In this document: in pieces, positions 1-5,706 of the stretch
Position numbering within the stretch: the stretch's first letter is position 1
How the letters are laid out: each line of letters begins with the position of its first letter
Notes under the pieces: model-generated
The model's database searches: none
Told to the model about the DNA's origin: nothing
What the model saw: only the letters and a program-made list of their open reading frames with translations
Origin: Planctomycetota bacterium
GTDB taxonomy: Bacteria; Planctomycetota; PUPC01; JACPCR01
Reading direction: 5' to 3'
Assembly: GCA_030740295.1 (NCBI GenBank)
Contig: JASLXP010000892.1
Span: forward strand, 1-5,706
Length of the DNA stretch: 5,706 nt
Position numbers and translations under genes: made by a program

Positions 1-150
1 CTGAAACCCCCTGGGGCGTTGGGGCCGGCTGGGTGCCGGCGCGCCCAGGATGAGGGGATACACCATAGTTGAAACCCGCCATCGAATCGGATAGCAGTGT
101 TGATCAGACTGGCACGGTCATTCCCAACATTTCAAACAAAGGAGCACGCC
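1..150. other. Non-coding leader with GC-rich stem-loop, upstream of the isomerase gene
   Basis: No gene can be supported here. All three plus frames close quickly (stops at 2-4, 51-53 and 70-72), so at most the last few codons of an upstream gene lie in the first 72 bases, and I do not recognise any of them. Positions 29-48 form a hairpin: CTGGGTGC pairs with GCGCCCAG (8 bp with one G-U wobble) around a CGGC tetraloop. No T-run follows on either strand, so it is not a canonical intrinsic terminator, though it could sit after the end of a preceding gene. A TTGAAA at 69-74 resembles a -35 box, but the best -10 at normal spacing (TAGCAG, 92-97) is poor. I therefore do not call a promoter. Confidence 0.5.
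138..144 (+). promoter_or_regulatory. Shine-Dalgarno site of the isomerase gene
   Basis: AAAGGAG lies six bases before the ATG at 151. It decides the start: the frame is open further upstream, with an ATG at 97, but that ATG would add 18 residues that do not resemble the family's N-terminus and would place this ribosome-binding sequence inside the gene. This is the only strong Shine-Dalgarno among the three genes in the window. Confidence 0.8.
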
Positions 151-909
151 ATGAGCGAAATCAAACAGTCCCTCGTCTGGTGGTGTTTTGGCCGAGACAT
201 CGAGGCCGAGACGCTCGTCAGAGAGGCAAAAGCCATCGGTTACTCGTCCCTCGAAATGTGTCCGGAGGAGCACTGGCCGCTCATCCAGGATAACGGACTC
301 GCAATCGCCATAATCGGTGGACACGAATCACTGCGCGACGGATGCAACAAAAAGGAAAACAGATCACGCATCGTGGATGAACTTCACGCCAACATCGAGA
401 AGGCAAAGGAGAATAACATTCCATCTCTAATCGCCTTCTCAGGCGACCGTGAAGGTAAATCAGAATTGGATGGCGCAGAGAACACTGCCGAATGCCTGGC
501 AGAGGCCGCGCCGGCCGCCGAAGCCGCCGGCATTACCATCTGCATGGAGCTCCTCAACAGCAAGGTCAATCATCCGGACTATCAATGCGATACGACACCT
601 TGGGGCGTCCACGTCTGTAAAATGGTGGATTCCCCCGCGGTGAAGCTCCTCTACGACATTTATCACATGCAGATCATGGAGGGCGATCTCATTCGTACGA
701 TCAACGACAACATCGAATACATCGGTCATTTCCACACCGCGGGCAACCCGGGCAGGAATGACATGGATGAAGAAAACGAGATCTATTATCCGCCCATCAT
801 GCGAGCCATCGCGAAGACCGATTTCGCCGGTTACGTCGGGCATGAGTTTATGCCCAAGGGCGATCCGGTCGAGGCCGCACGCGAGGCTTACGAGTTGTGC
901 AAGGTGTGA
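151..909 (+). CDS. Hydroxypyruvate isomerase-like TIM-barrel sugar isomerase/epimerase
   Basis: The protein has 252 residues with no signal peptide or membrane segment, so it should be cytoplasmic. It reads as a single xylose-isomerase-like TIM barrel (AP endonuclease 2 superfamily), close in length to the roughly 250-260 residues usual for Hyi-type enzymes. Expected metal and catalytic positions are visible: Glu133 in CMELLN, Asp169 and His172 in LLYDIYHMQ, His195 in GHFHTAGNPGR, and Glu232 in GHEFMP. In the family, two glutamates on opposite sides of the barrel act as acid/base and hold a divalent metal during ketose/aldose isomerisation or epimerisation. Classical Hyi interconverts hydroxypyruvate and tartronate semialdehyde. 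Here the usual HxADxPGR-like motif reads HTAGNPGR and is followed by an acidic segment (DMDEENE), so the true substrate is open. The gene appears monocistronic and converges on the tricorn gene. Fold and class are solid; the exact reaction is inferred. Confidence 0.85.
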   Translation: MSEIKQSLVWWCFGRDIEAETLVREAKAIGYSSLEMCPEEHWPLIQDNGLAIAIIGGHESLRDGCNKKENRSRIVDELHANIEKAKENNIPSLIAFSGDREGKSELDGAENTAECLAEAAPAAEAAGITICMELLNSKVNHPDYQCDTTPWGVHVCKMVDSPAVKLLYDIYHMQIMEGDLIRTINDNIEYIGHFHTAGNPGRNDMDEENEIYYPPIMRAIAKTDFAGYVGHEFMPKGDPVEAAREAYELCKV

Positions 910-966
910 GATAGATGGTTGACATCATGCGGTCAGGAGAGAATCGCACCGTCCCGCGCATGTGCT

Positions 967-994
967 GTGATCAGGACATACTGCGTCCTGTCAC
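967..994. terminator. Bulged stem-loop between convergent genes (possible bidirectional terminator)
   Basis: Ten base pairs can form: GTGA (967-970) with TCAC (991-994), and CAGGAC (972-977) with GTCCTG (985-990). There is a single bulged T at 971 and a seven-base loop. The structure overlaps the stop codon of the tricorn gene (991-993 on the minus strand) and lies 57 bases past the stop of the isomerase gene. A second inverted repeat, CATGCG at 926-931 with CGCATG at 957-962, sits in the same gap. Neither strand has a T-run after the stem, so factor-independent termination is not demonstrated. It may instead protect 3' ends or block convergent read-through. Confidence 0.35.
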
Positions 995-3900
995 TTCGGG
1001 GCCAACATCGGCAAAGCCAGATTCGGCCGGTCACCAAAATCGGGCAGCGTGGGTGGGTTGGTCTTGAGATCCTTCAACAGCTCTTCAATGGTTCGATCCA
1101 GTTGGGGATCTTTGCCTGCTTTATATGCCTGCGGCGGGAAATCCACTTCGATGTCGGGGTCGGTGCCATAATTTTCGACTTTCCAGCCGACGTCTTTGAA
1201 CCAATAGGAGTATTCCGGCTGAGTAGTAACCGTGCCGTCGACCAGGGCCTGGCGGGGCATGATGCCGATGACGCCTCCCCACGTTCGTTTTCCGACCAGC
1301 TTGCCGAGCTTCATCAGTTTGAACGCGTGCGAAAAGATGTCGCCGTCAGAGCCCGCGGCTTCATTGGTTAATGCGATGATGGGGCCGTTGGGTGAGCTTT
1401 CGGGATAGGTGAACGGTGGGCCCCATCGGCGTATATCGTAGCCGATTCGTTTGCGGGCGAGTTTCTCCAGGATGAGCTGAGAGACAAAGCCGCCGCTGTT
1501 GGTGCGCACGTCAATGAGGAGTCCGTCGTATCCTACCTCCGCGAGGTATCCGCGGTGGAATTCCGCGTATCCGCCTCCGCCCATGTCCGGAATGTGCACG
1601 TAGCCAATCTTTCCTTTGGATTTCTTGTGTACGTATTCACGATTCTCTGAGACCCATTCCCGGTATCGGGCCGCACGTTCATTGTAGAGGGTGCGAAGGG
1701 TTACTTTGCGCTTCTTGCGGCCGCGGCGAATCAGCAGCTCCACCTCTTCTCCGGCGAAGAAAACCAACAGCTCGTTGGGCGAGCGATCACGAGCGACCTT
1801 GTGGCCGCAGACGGTGAGGATGACGTCGCCTTCATTCACATTGATGCCGGGCTCGTTGAAGGGTGAATCGGTGTTCTTATCCCAGCCGTCACCTTTGACG
1901 ATGTGCACGATCCTGTAACCCTTGGCCCGCCCATCCCACTCCAGATCGGCGCCGAGAAAGCCCTGCGAGTAATGAGGATGCCAGCGATAGCTGCCACCCA
2001 TCTCGTAACAATGCGAAGTGCCAAGCTCGCCCTGCATCTCCCACATCAGATCGGAGAATTCAGCGCGGGTGGAAACGCGCTTCAGCAAAGGCAGGTAGCG
2101 ATGATAGATCTGATGCCAGTCGACTCCGGACATATCTTCCGTCCAGAAATGGTCACGCTGGAGACGCCACGCTTCGTTGTACATCTGCAGCCATTCGTCC
2201 TTGGGCTTGATGGAGACGTTCACCCGCATGAGATCGATCCAGCCGCCGCGACGTGTGAAGCCGTCTTCATCTTTTTCAGAAGGCTTCTCGCCCGCCTTTA
2301 ACACCCGCAGGCTCTCACCTCTCTGATAGACCATGGTCTTCTTGTCCATGGAGAGCCGGAAGTGATTGATGCCGGTGACCAGGGCCTCCTTCTTCTGCTC
2401 TTTGAATTCATATGAATAAAGGATGCCCTTCGACTGTCCGCCCACCTCGTGATAGCCATCCATGGGGAACAAGGTCAGCAGCGCTTTGCCGCGGATGCCG
2501 GCAATCTGTCCGTAGTTGCCTTCGGCGTACGGGAAGGCCACTACGCGGTTTTCAATGCCATCGAGATCTATCTCGACCTTCTCGTCTTCTTCTTTTTTAT
2601 CCTTGTCATCGTCATCGTAATCATCATCTCCGCCATCATCGTGGAGAGGGCGCGGCTGCGGAACGAACGGATTGGGCTCATCTTCCTTCAGCGTCAGCAG
2701 GTAGGGCCGCGTCGCCTGGGGAAAGCTCAGCTCAAAATGATGCTGATCGTAAACCGGATGGAAATCACGGTTGGAAAGAAAGTACAGAAACTTGCCTTCA
2801 GGATCCCAGGCCGGTCGGAAATCACGAAACTCGTCACTGGTGACGAACCACGATTCCGCGGTCCGGACATTCATAATCTTGATACGTGATTTGTAGTCTG
2901 TGGTCGGGTACGAGTACGCGATCCATCGCCCGTCTTGTGACCAGCTCACGTCGCGAATCCAATCCTGTTCGCAGCGATCGAGCAGATAGAACGACTGGCG
3001 CTTTATGTTGATGTAATGCAGCTCGTGGCGATGGTTAGTAAAGACGACCTCGTCTTTCTTGGGCGAGACAGCCACCTGGACGGGCCGGCCAATGTCATAC
3101 TTTTCCATGCGGATGATATCGGCGCTTCCATCGCGCTGATGGATTTCGAACGCATCTTCGCCGCTGGCATCGGAGACCGCGACCAGGCGCTCGCCATCGT
3201 TGAGCCAATCGGCCACTCGATGCCGGACGGGCCCTGCCTCACCGTGTTGGAGGACGCCGCCCTCCCAGTTGGCCATGCTGAACAACTGGCCGCGGACAGT
3301 CATCGCCAGGGCATGGCCGTCCGGATGCAGCGTGTAGCTGTCGATATAGGAGTACGGGTCGGCGAATTTTCGATTTCGCTGGACACGCGGGCTGTGATAC
3401 TCGAACTCGATCTTCTCGTTCGTGTCATCTGCGATGTCATAGACGAACAGATCCGCTCCCGCGTGGTAAACGATACGTTTGCCGTCGGTCTTGGGCGTAC
3501 GTGCGTAATATTCCCCCTGGTGCGAATGACGTTTGATATCCGATCCATCGGGCAGGCAGGAGTAGAGATTCCCAAAGCCTTCATGATCGGAAATGAAATA
3601 AATTCGGCCCCCGATCCAGTGCGGCGCGGTGATGTTGCCGCCGGTCGACTCGAGCAGTTTGAATTCGCCGTTCCCATCGACATCCACCCAGAGGCTGCCG
3701 GACATCCCGCCCCGGTAGCGTTTCCATCTTGCCGGCTCTTCAGTGTTGCGGCCGATGACGGCCTGTCCCTTCTTCGGCCCGATGGAAAGGTGGCTGCCCG
3801 GACCGTATCCAAACGAAGTCGGCGGCCCGCCGTCGATGCCAACAGACCATAGGCTCTTCTCGCGAGAGAAGGGCGTGTGCGAGTTGTTTGAATAAACGAT

Positions 3901-4191
3901 CTCACCGGAGGGGGCCCAGCCCGTGACCAGCGCATTCCCTCCCTGCCAGGTCAGACGCCGCGCCTCGCCACCGATGGCAGGCATGCAGTAGACTTCCGCG
4001 GGCCCCTCGTCTCGACCGGTGAAAGCCAGGCATTGCCCGTCCGTGGAAAAACAGGGATTGCTTACGCTGCCAAGATTGGAGGTCAGCCGGCGTGCCATCC
4101 CGCCTGTGACCGGTACTGTCCAAAGATCGTCTTCAGAAACGAAAACGACACTGTCGTCGTGAATCGTAGGGAATCGGTAGTAGCCTGACAT
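991..4191 (-). CDS. Tricorn protease homologue (S41-family serine protease with beta-propellers and PDZ)
   Basis: This 1066-residue protein is essentially the length of Thermoplasma tricorn (about 1070), a cytosolic ring-shaped peptidase that trims oligopeptides released by larger proteases. The order matches the family: a six-bladed propeller (about 1-310, starting GYYRFPTI and VSEDDLWTVP), a seven-bladed propeller (about 320-660), a C1 helical domain (about 665-745), PDZ (about 745-835) and the C2 catalytic domain (about 855-1040). The tetrad is intact: Ser726-His727 in GTSHCYE, nucleophile Ser948 in NEAAGSDGD, and Glu1006 in VENYGTDPD. Gly901 fits the oxyanion position. Asp919 in GYDIRR fits the residue that favours basic P1 side chains in tricorn. 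There is no signal peptide. An Asp/Glu/Lys-rich insert (about 517-540) interrupts the second propeller. The ATG is immediately preceded by an in-frame TGA, so it cannot start further upstream; no clear Shine-Dalgarno is seen. The gene is convergent with the isomerase and divergent from the sulfatase. Confidence 0.95.
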   Translation of the reverse strand: MSGYYRFPTIHDDSVVFVSEDDLWTVPVTGGMARRLTSNLGSVSNPCFSTDGQCLAFTGRDEGPAEVYCMPAIGGEARRLTWQGGNALVTGWAPSGEIVYSNNSHTPFSREKSLWSVGIDGGPPTSFGYGPGSHLSIGPKKGQAVIGRNTEEPARWKRYRGGMSGSLWVDVDGNGEFKLLESTGGNITAPHWIGGRIYFISDHEGFGNLYSCLPDGSDIKRHSHQGEYYARTPKTDGKRIVYHAGADLFVYDIADDTNEKIEFEYHSPRVQRNRKFADPYSYIDSYTLHPDGHALAMTVRGQLFSMANWEGGVLQHGEAGPVRHRVADWLNDGERLVAVSDASGEDAFEIHQRDGSADIIRMEKYDIGRPVQVAVSPKKDEVVFTNHRHELHYINIKRQSFYLLDRCEQDWIRDVSWSQDGRWIAYSYPTTDYKSRIKIMNVRTAESWFVTSDEFRDFRPAWDPEGKFLYFLSNRDFHPVYDQHHFELSFPQATRPYLLTLKEDEPNPFVPQPRPLHDDGGDDDYDDDDKDKKEEDEKVEIDLDGIENRVVAFPYAEGNYGQIAGIRGKALLTLFPMDGYHEVGGQSKGILYSYEFKEQKKEALVTGINHFRLSMDKKTMVYQRGESLRVLKAGEKPSEKDEDGFTRRGGWIDLMRVNVSIKPKDEWLQMYNEAWRLQRDHFWTEDMSGVDWHQIYHRYLPLLKRVSTRAEFSDLMWEMQGELGTSHCYEMGGSYRWHPHYSQGFLGADLEWDGRAKGYRIVHIVKGDGWDKNTDSPFNEPGINVNEGDVILTVCGHKVARDRSPNELLVFFAGEEVELLIRRGRKKRKVTLRTLYNERAARYREWVSENREYVHKKSKGKIGYVHIPDMGGGGYAEFHRGYLAEVGYDGLLIDVRTNSGGFVSQLILEKLARKRIGYDIRRWGPPFTYPESSPNGPIIALTNEAAGSDGDIFSHAFKLMKLGKLVGKRTWGGVIGIMPRQALVDGTVTTQPEYSYWFKDVGWKVENYGTDPDIEVDFPPQAYKAGKDPQLDRTIEELLKDLKTNPPTLPDFGDRPNLALPMLAPK
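2569..2643 (-). repeat. Low-complexity acidic-codon tract within the tricorn gene
   Basis: This stretch encodes about residues 517-541, dominated by Asp, then Lys and Glu. On the plus strand it is an imperfect trinucleotide run of TCATCG and TCTTCT type, with a T6 homopolymer at 2593-2598. It lies between recognisable strands of the second propeller and most likely forms a flexible surface loop. Charged inserts at about this place are familiar in bacterial tricorn homologues. The repetitive DNA makes length variation between strains plausible, but in this copy the reading frame is intact. Confidence 0.6.
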
Positions 4192-4314
4192 TCAATAGTT
4201 GCTCGCGCTGATGGTGTGTGTCTATTCGCCTGAGTAAGAGGCACGGAAGGCTACCCGCTTTTCGCCGGTTCGCCGCACATCTGAATCATAGTGTGAGTGT
4301 GGCCGCTCAGACCT

Positions 4315-4343
4315 TTGATGGTTTAATTGCCCAGACTTAAACT
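4315..4343 (+). promoter_or_regulatory. Weak sigma70-like promoter candidate for the sulfatase gene
   Basis: TTGATG (4315-4320) and TAAACT (4338-4343) each match four of six consensus bases and are separated by exactly 17 bases. If used, this promoter would give a leader of roughly 175 bases that includes the direct repeat at 4383-4423. Such matches occur often by chance, and the organism's promoter consensus is unknown, so this is only a candidate. Confidence 0.2.
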
Positions 4344-4382
4344 GCCGACCGAAAGCGGGCACAAACCGAGCTCTGGCTCGCC

Positions 4383-4423
4383 CAAGCCGAACGTGAACGG
4401 GGCTCAAGCCGAACAGGAACGGG
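4383..4423 (+). repeat. Two-copy 22-bp direct repeat upstream of the sulfatase
   Basis: CAAGCCGAACGTGAACGGG (4383-4401) recurs as CAAGCCGAACAGGAACGGG (4405-4423), with 17 of 19 bases identical and a 22-bp period. Each copy holds two GAAC words six bases apart, and a fifth GAAC follows at 4434-4437. The 22-bp period is close to two turns of B-DNA, so both copies would face the same side of the helix, as expected for tandem operator sites. A simple local duplication explains it equally well. It ends about 100 bases before the sulfatase ATG. Confidence 0.6.
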
Positions 4424-4524
4424 CCCAAAAGAAGAACGGATCGCTCCTGGCAGTATTGAGTGATGGTCCGAATTTGCGGGCATTTGAGAAGAATCATCCC
4501 AATGCGGACGCGGCCCCAGAGAAA

Positions 4525-5706
4525 ATGAAAAAATCAGACGTGAATAAGCCAAACGTACTGATCGTCATGAGCGACCAGCATCATCACCGGTTCATGGGAT
4601 GCGCGGGTCACGAGCTCATGCAGACGCCCGTGATGGATCGGCTGGCCGGAAGGGGGCTTCGTTTTTCAAACACTTATTGTCCCTTCCCGCTGTGCGGGCC
4701 GTCCAGGATGTCGTTTATGACCGGGCGTCATCCAAGCACGACCGGATGCCTGACGAATCAGTGCCACCTGAACAGCGATGTGCCCACCTATGCGCATGCC
4801 TTCGGGGCCGGCGGGTACGACACGATACTCTCCGGGCGGATGCATTTCGTCGGACAGGATCAGCGGCACGGATTCGATGAGCGCATCATCGGCGACTGTG
4901 GCGGAACGGCCTACATCAACCCGGTTACCGGCTGGAAGCTCGAGGAGGTTTTGGGCCCACTCATCGATACACCAGGAATGGGACGCACGCCCCTCAGAAA
5001 AAGCGGGCCCGGACACACCGGTTATCACGCGTACGATCGGACGGTGACCGAAACGACAGTCGAATGGCTGTACGCGAGAGGGAAAAAAGTCGCGGCCGGC
5101 AATTCGGAACGCCCGTTCATGATGACGGTCGGTTATGTGTCCCCGCACTGCCCGTTTGTCGCGCCGCCGGAAGATTACGCTCTTTACGACGACAAGATCA
5201 CCGCGGACGATCTGCCCGATCCGCATCTCGATGGAATCCACGATGTTCATCGCAACATACGAAAGCGATGGAAGCTCAGTGACGAGCCCATCCCTGTTGA
5301 GTGGCAGCGGCGCACTTCGGTTGCCTATCACGGGCTCTGCACGTTTCTTGACCGCGAACTCGGCCGCATCATCCACGCGCTCGAAGAGAGCGGCCTGGCC
5401 GAAAACACCATCGTCGTTTACACATCCGACCACGGCGAACAACTCGGAGAACACGGCCTCTGGTGGAAGAGCACTTTCTATGACGGCTCCATCGGCGTGC
5501 CGATGCTGATGGCCGGGCCGGGCATTGAAGGCGGAGGACGAGTCGTCACTCAAAACATCGGCCTCATCGATCTCGGTCAGACGTTGCTGGATTTGGCCGG
5601 CGTGGAGCTCCTTCCCAACATCGATGGCAATAGTTTCCGTTCACTCATTGACGGTGATCCTGCCAACTGGCCGGATCAAACCATCTCCGAAGCGACAGCC
5701 CAATCG
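4525..5706 (+). CDS. Formylglycine-dependent sulfatase, choline-sulfatase-like (3' end cut off by window)
   Basis: The first 394 residues are present and the frame is still open at the window edge. Relatives run near 450-520 residues, so perhaps 60-130 are missing. The family hydrolyses sulfate esters using a formylglycine made from cysteine. Visible motifs are the metal site near Asp17-Gln18 (VMSDQHH), the signature Cys57-Gly-Pro-Ser-Arg61 followed by TGR (66-68), GRMHFVG with Arg105 and His107, His208 in SPHCPF, Asp302-His303 in TSDHGEQLGEHG, and Lys315 in WWKSTFYD. The GRMHFVGQDQRHGFDER stretch resembles choline sulfatases. Arg105 replaces the Lys usual in GKxH. There is no signal peptide, which fits a cytoplasmic enzyme. 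ATG 4525 starts 8-10 residues before the first strand (PNVLIVMSDQ), as in the family, but its Shine-Dalgarno is weak; GTG 4540 is an alternative. A partner formylglycine-generating enzyme or anaerobic maturase is not in the window. The substrate is not determined. Confidence 0.92.
   Translation, partial: MKKSDVNKPNVLIVMSDQHHHRFMGCAGHELMQTPVMDRLAGRGLRFSNTYCPFPLCGPSRMSFMTGRHPSTTGCLTNQCHLNSDVPTYAHAFGAGGYDTILSGRMHFVGQDQRHGFDERIIGDCGGTAYINPVTGWKLEEVLGPLIDTPGMGRTPLRKSGPGHTGYHAYDRTVTETTVEWLYARGKKVAAGNSERPFMMTVGYVSPHCPFVAPPEDYALYDDKITADDLPDPHLDGIHDVHRNIRKRWKLSDEPIPVEWQRRTSVAYHGLCTFLDRELGRIIHALEESGLAENTIVVYTSDHGEQLGEHGLWWKSTFYDGSIGVPMLMAGPGIEGGGRVVTQNIGLIDLGQTLLDLAGVELLPNIDGNSFRSLIDGDPANWPDQTISEATAQS

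Larger units (their letters stand above)
4192..4524. other. Divergent intergenic region between the tricorn and sulfatase genes
   Basis: This 333-bp stretch lies between two divergently transcribed starts and should hold both promoters. I find no gene in it. The sulfatase frame is open back to a TAA at 4324-4326 but has no upstream ATG, and that stretch contains a 22-bp repeat whose period is not a multiple of three. On the minus strand a TATGAT (4285-4290) is a fair -10 candidate for the tricorn gene, about 95 bases before its ATG, but no good -35 box sits at the right distance. A short direct repeat, TCGCCG, occurs at 4262-4267 and 4270-4275. Two further elements are listed separately. Confidence 0.6.

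Noticed and set aside
97..150. Upstream ATG that would extend the isomerase by 18 residues
   Set aside because: The ATG at 151 has a well-spaced AAAGGAG, and the added residues do not look like the start of this barrel family.
919..1371. A 150-codon plus-strand open frame starting just after the isomerase gene
   Set aside because: Most of it is antisense to the catalytic domain of the tricorn protein, and it lacks any recognisable motif.
2592..2599. AAAAAAG on the coding strand of the tricorn gene as a programmed -1 frameshift site
   Set aside because: The zero frame reads GAT AAA AAA GAA, which is not the A_AAA_AAG phase needed for a canonical slip. The zero frame also continues through a complete conserved protease.
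3016..3852. A 278-codon open frame on the plus strand, antisense to the tricorn gene
   Set aside because: It lies wholly inside a confidently identified gene on the other strand. Its translation shows no recognisable domain, and it has no good ribosome-binding site. Codon bias in GC-rich genes commonly opens such antisense frames.
4222..4497. A 91-codon minus-strand open frame in the divergent intergenic region
   Set aside because: It has no recognisable domain or ribosome-binding site, and it covers the repeat and probable promoters. It is most likely chance.
4327..4524. N-terminal extension of the sulfatase, whose frame is open upstream to 4327
   Set aside because: There is no upstream ATG. 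The would-be residues are low-complexity and hydrophilic with no signal-peptide character, and the tandem repeat there has a period that is not a multiple of three. The ATG at 4525 fits the family start.
4666..5553. A 295-codon open frame on the minus strand across the sulfatase gene
   Set aside because: The plus frame carries the full set of sulfatase motifs. The antisense translation resembles no family I know and has the look of a mirror frame.

Overview
This 5.7 kb window holds three protein-coding genes on bacterial-looking DNA of moderately high GC, by eye in the mid-to-high 50s percent. A cytosolic tricorn-type protease, a formylglycine-type sulfatase without a signal peptide, and a Hyi-like TIM-barrel isomerase together suggest a heterotrophic bacterium. 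Planctomycetota or a related lineage rich in sulfatases is my best guess. It rests on gene content only, and the window has no rRNA or other phylogenetic marker.

Layout: positions 1-150 are a non-coding leader with a GC-rich stem-loop. Next comes a plus-strand sugar isomerase/epimerase of the hydroxypyruvate-isomerase-like class (151-909). An 81-bp convergent gap follows; a stem-loop in it overlaps the stop codon of the next gene. The minus strand from 4191 down to 991 encodes a complete 1066-residue tricorn protease homologue with its catalytic tetrad intact. A 333-bp divergent intergenic region (4192-4524) carries a two-copy 22-bp direct repeat and weak promoter-like sequences. The window ends inside a plus-strand sulfatase (4525 to beyond 5706) that has the CxPSR formylglycine signature and a choline-sulfatase-like sequence around GRMHF.

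The arrangement (right, left, right) means three separate transcription units, so there is no operon evidence linking them. The isomerase and sulfatase could both belong to carbohydrate or sulfate-ester catabolism, and the tricorn homologue to downstream peptide turnover, but this is inference. I see no tRNA, rRNA, CRISPR array, insertion sequence or phage gene, and no convincing new system. The parts most worth a second look are the GAAC-rich tandem repeat upstream of the sulfatase, the Lys-to-Arg change at a sulfatase active-site position, and the stem-loop between the convergent genes.
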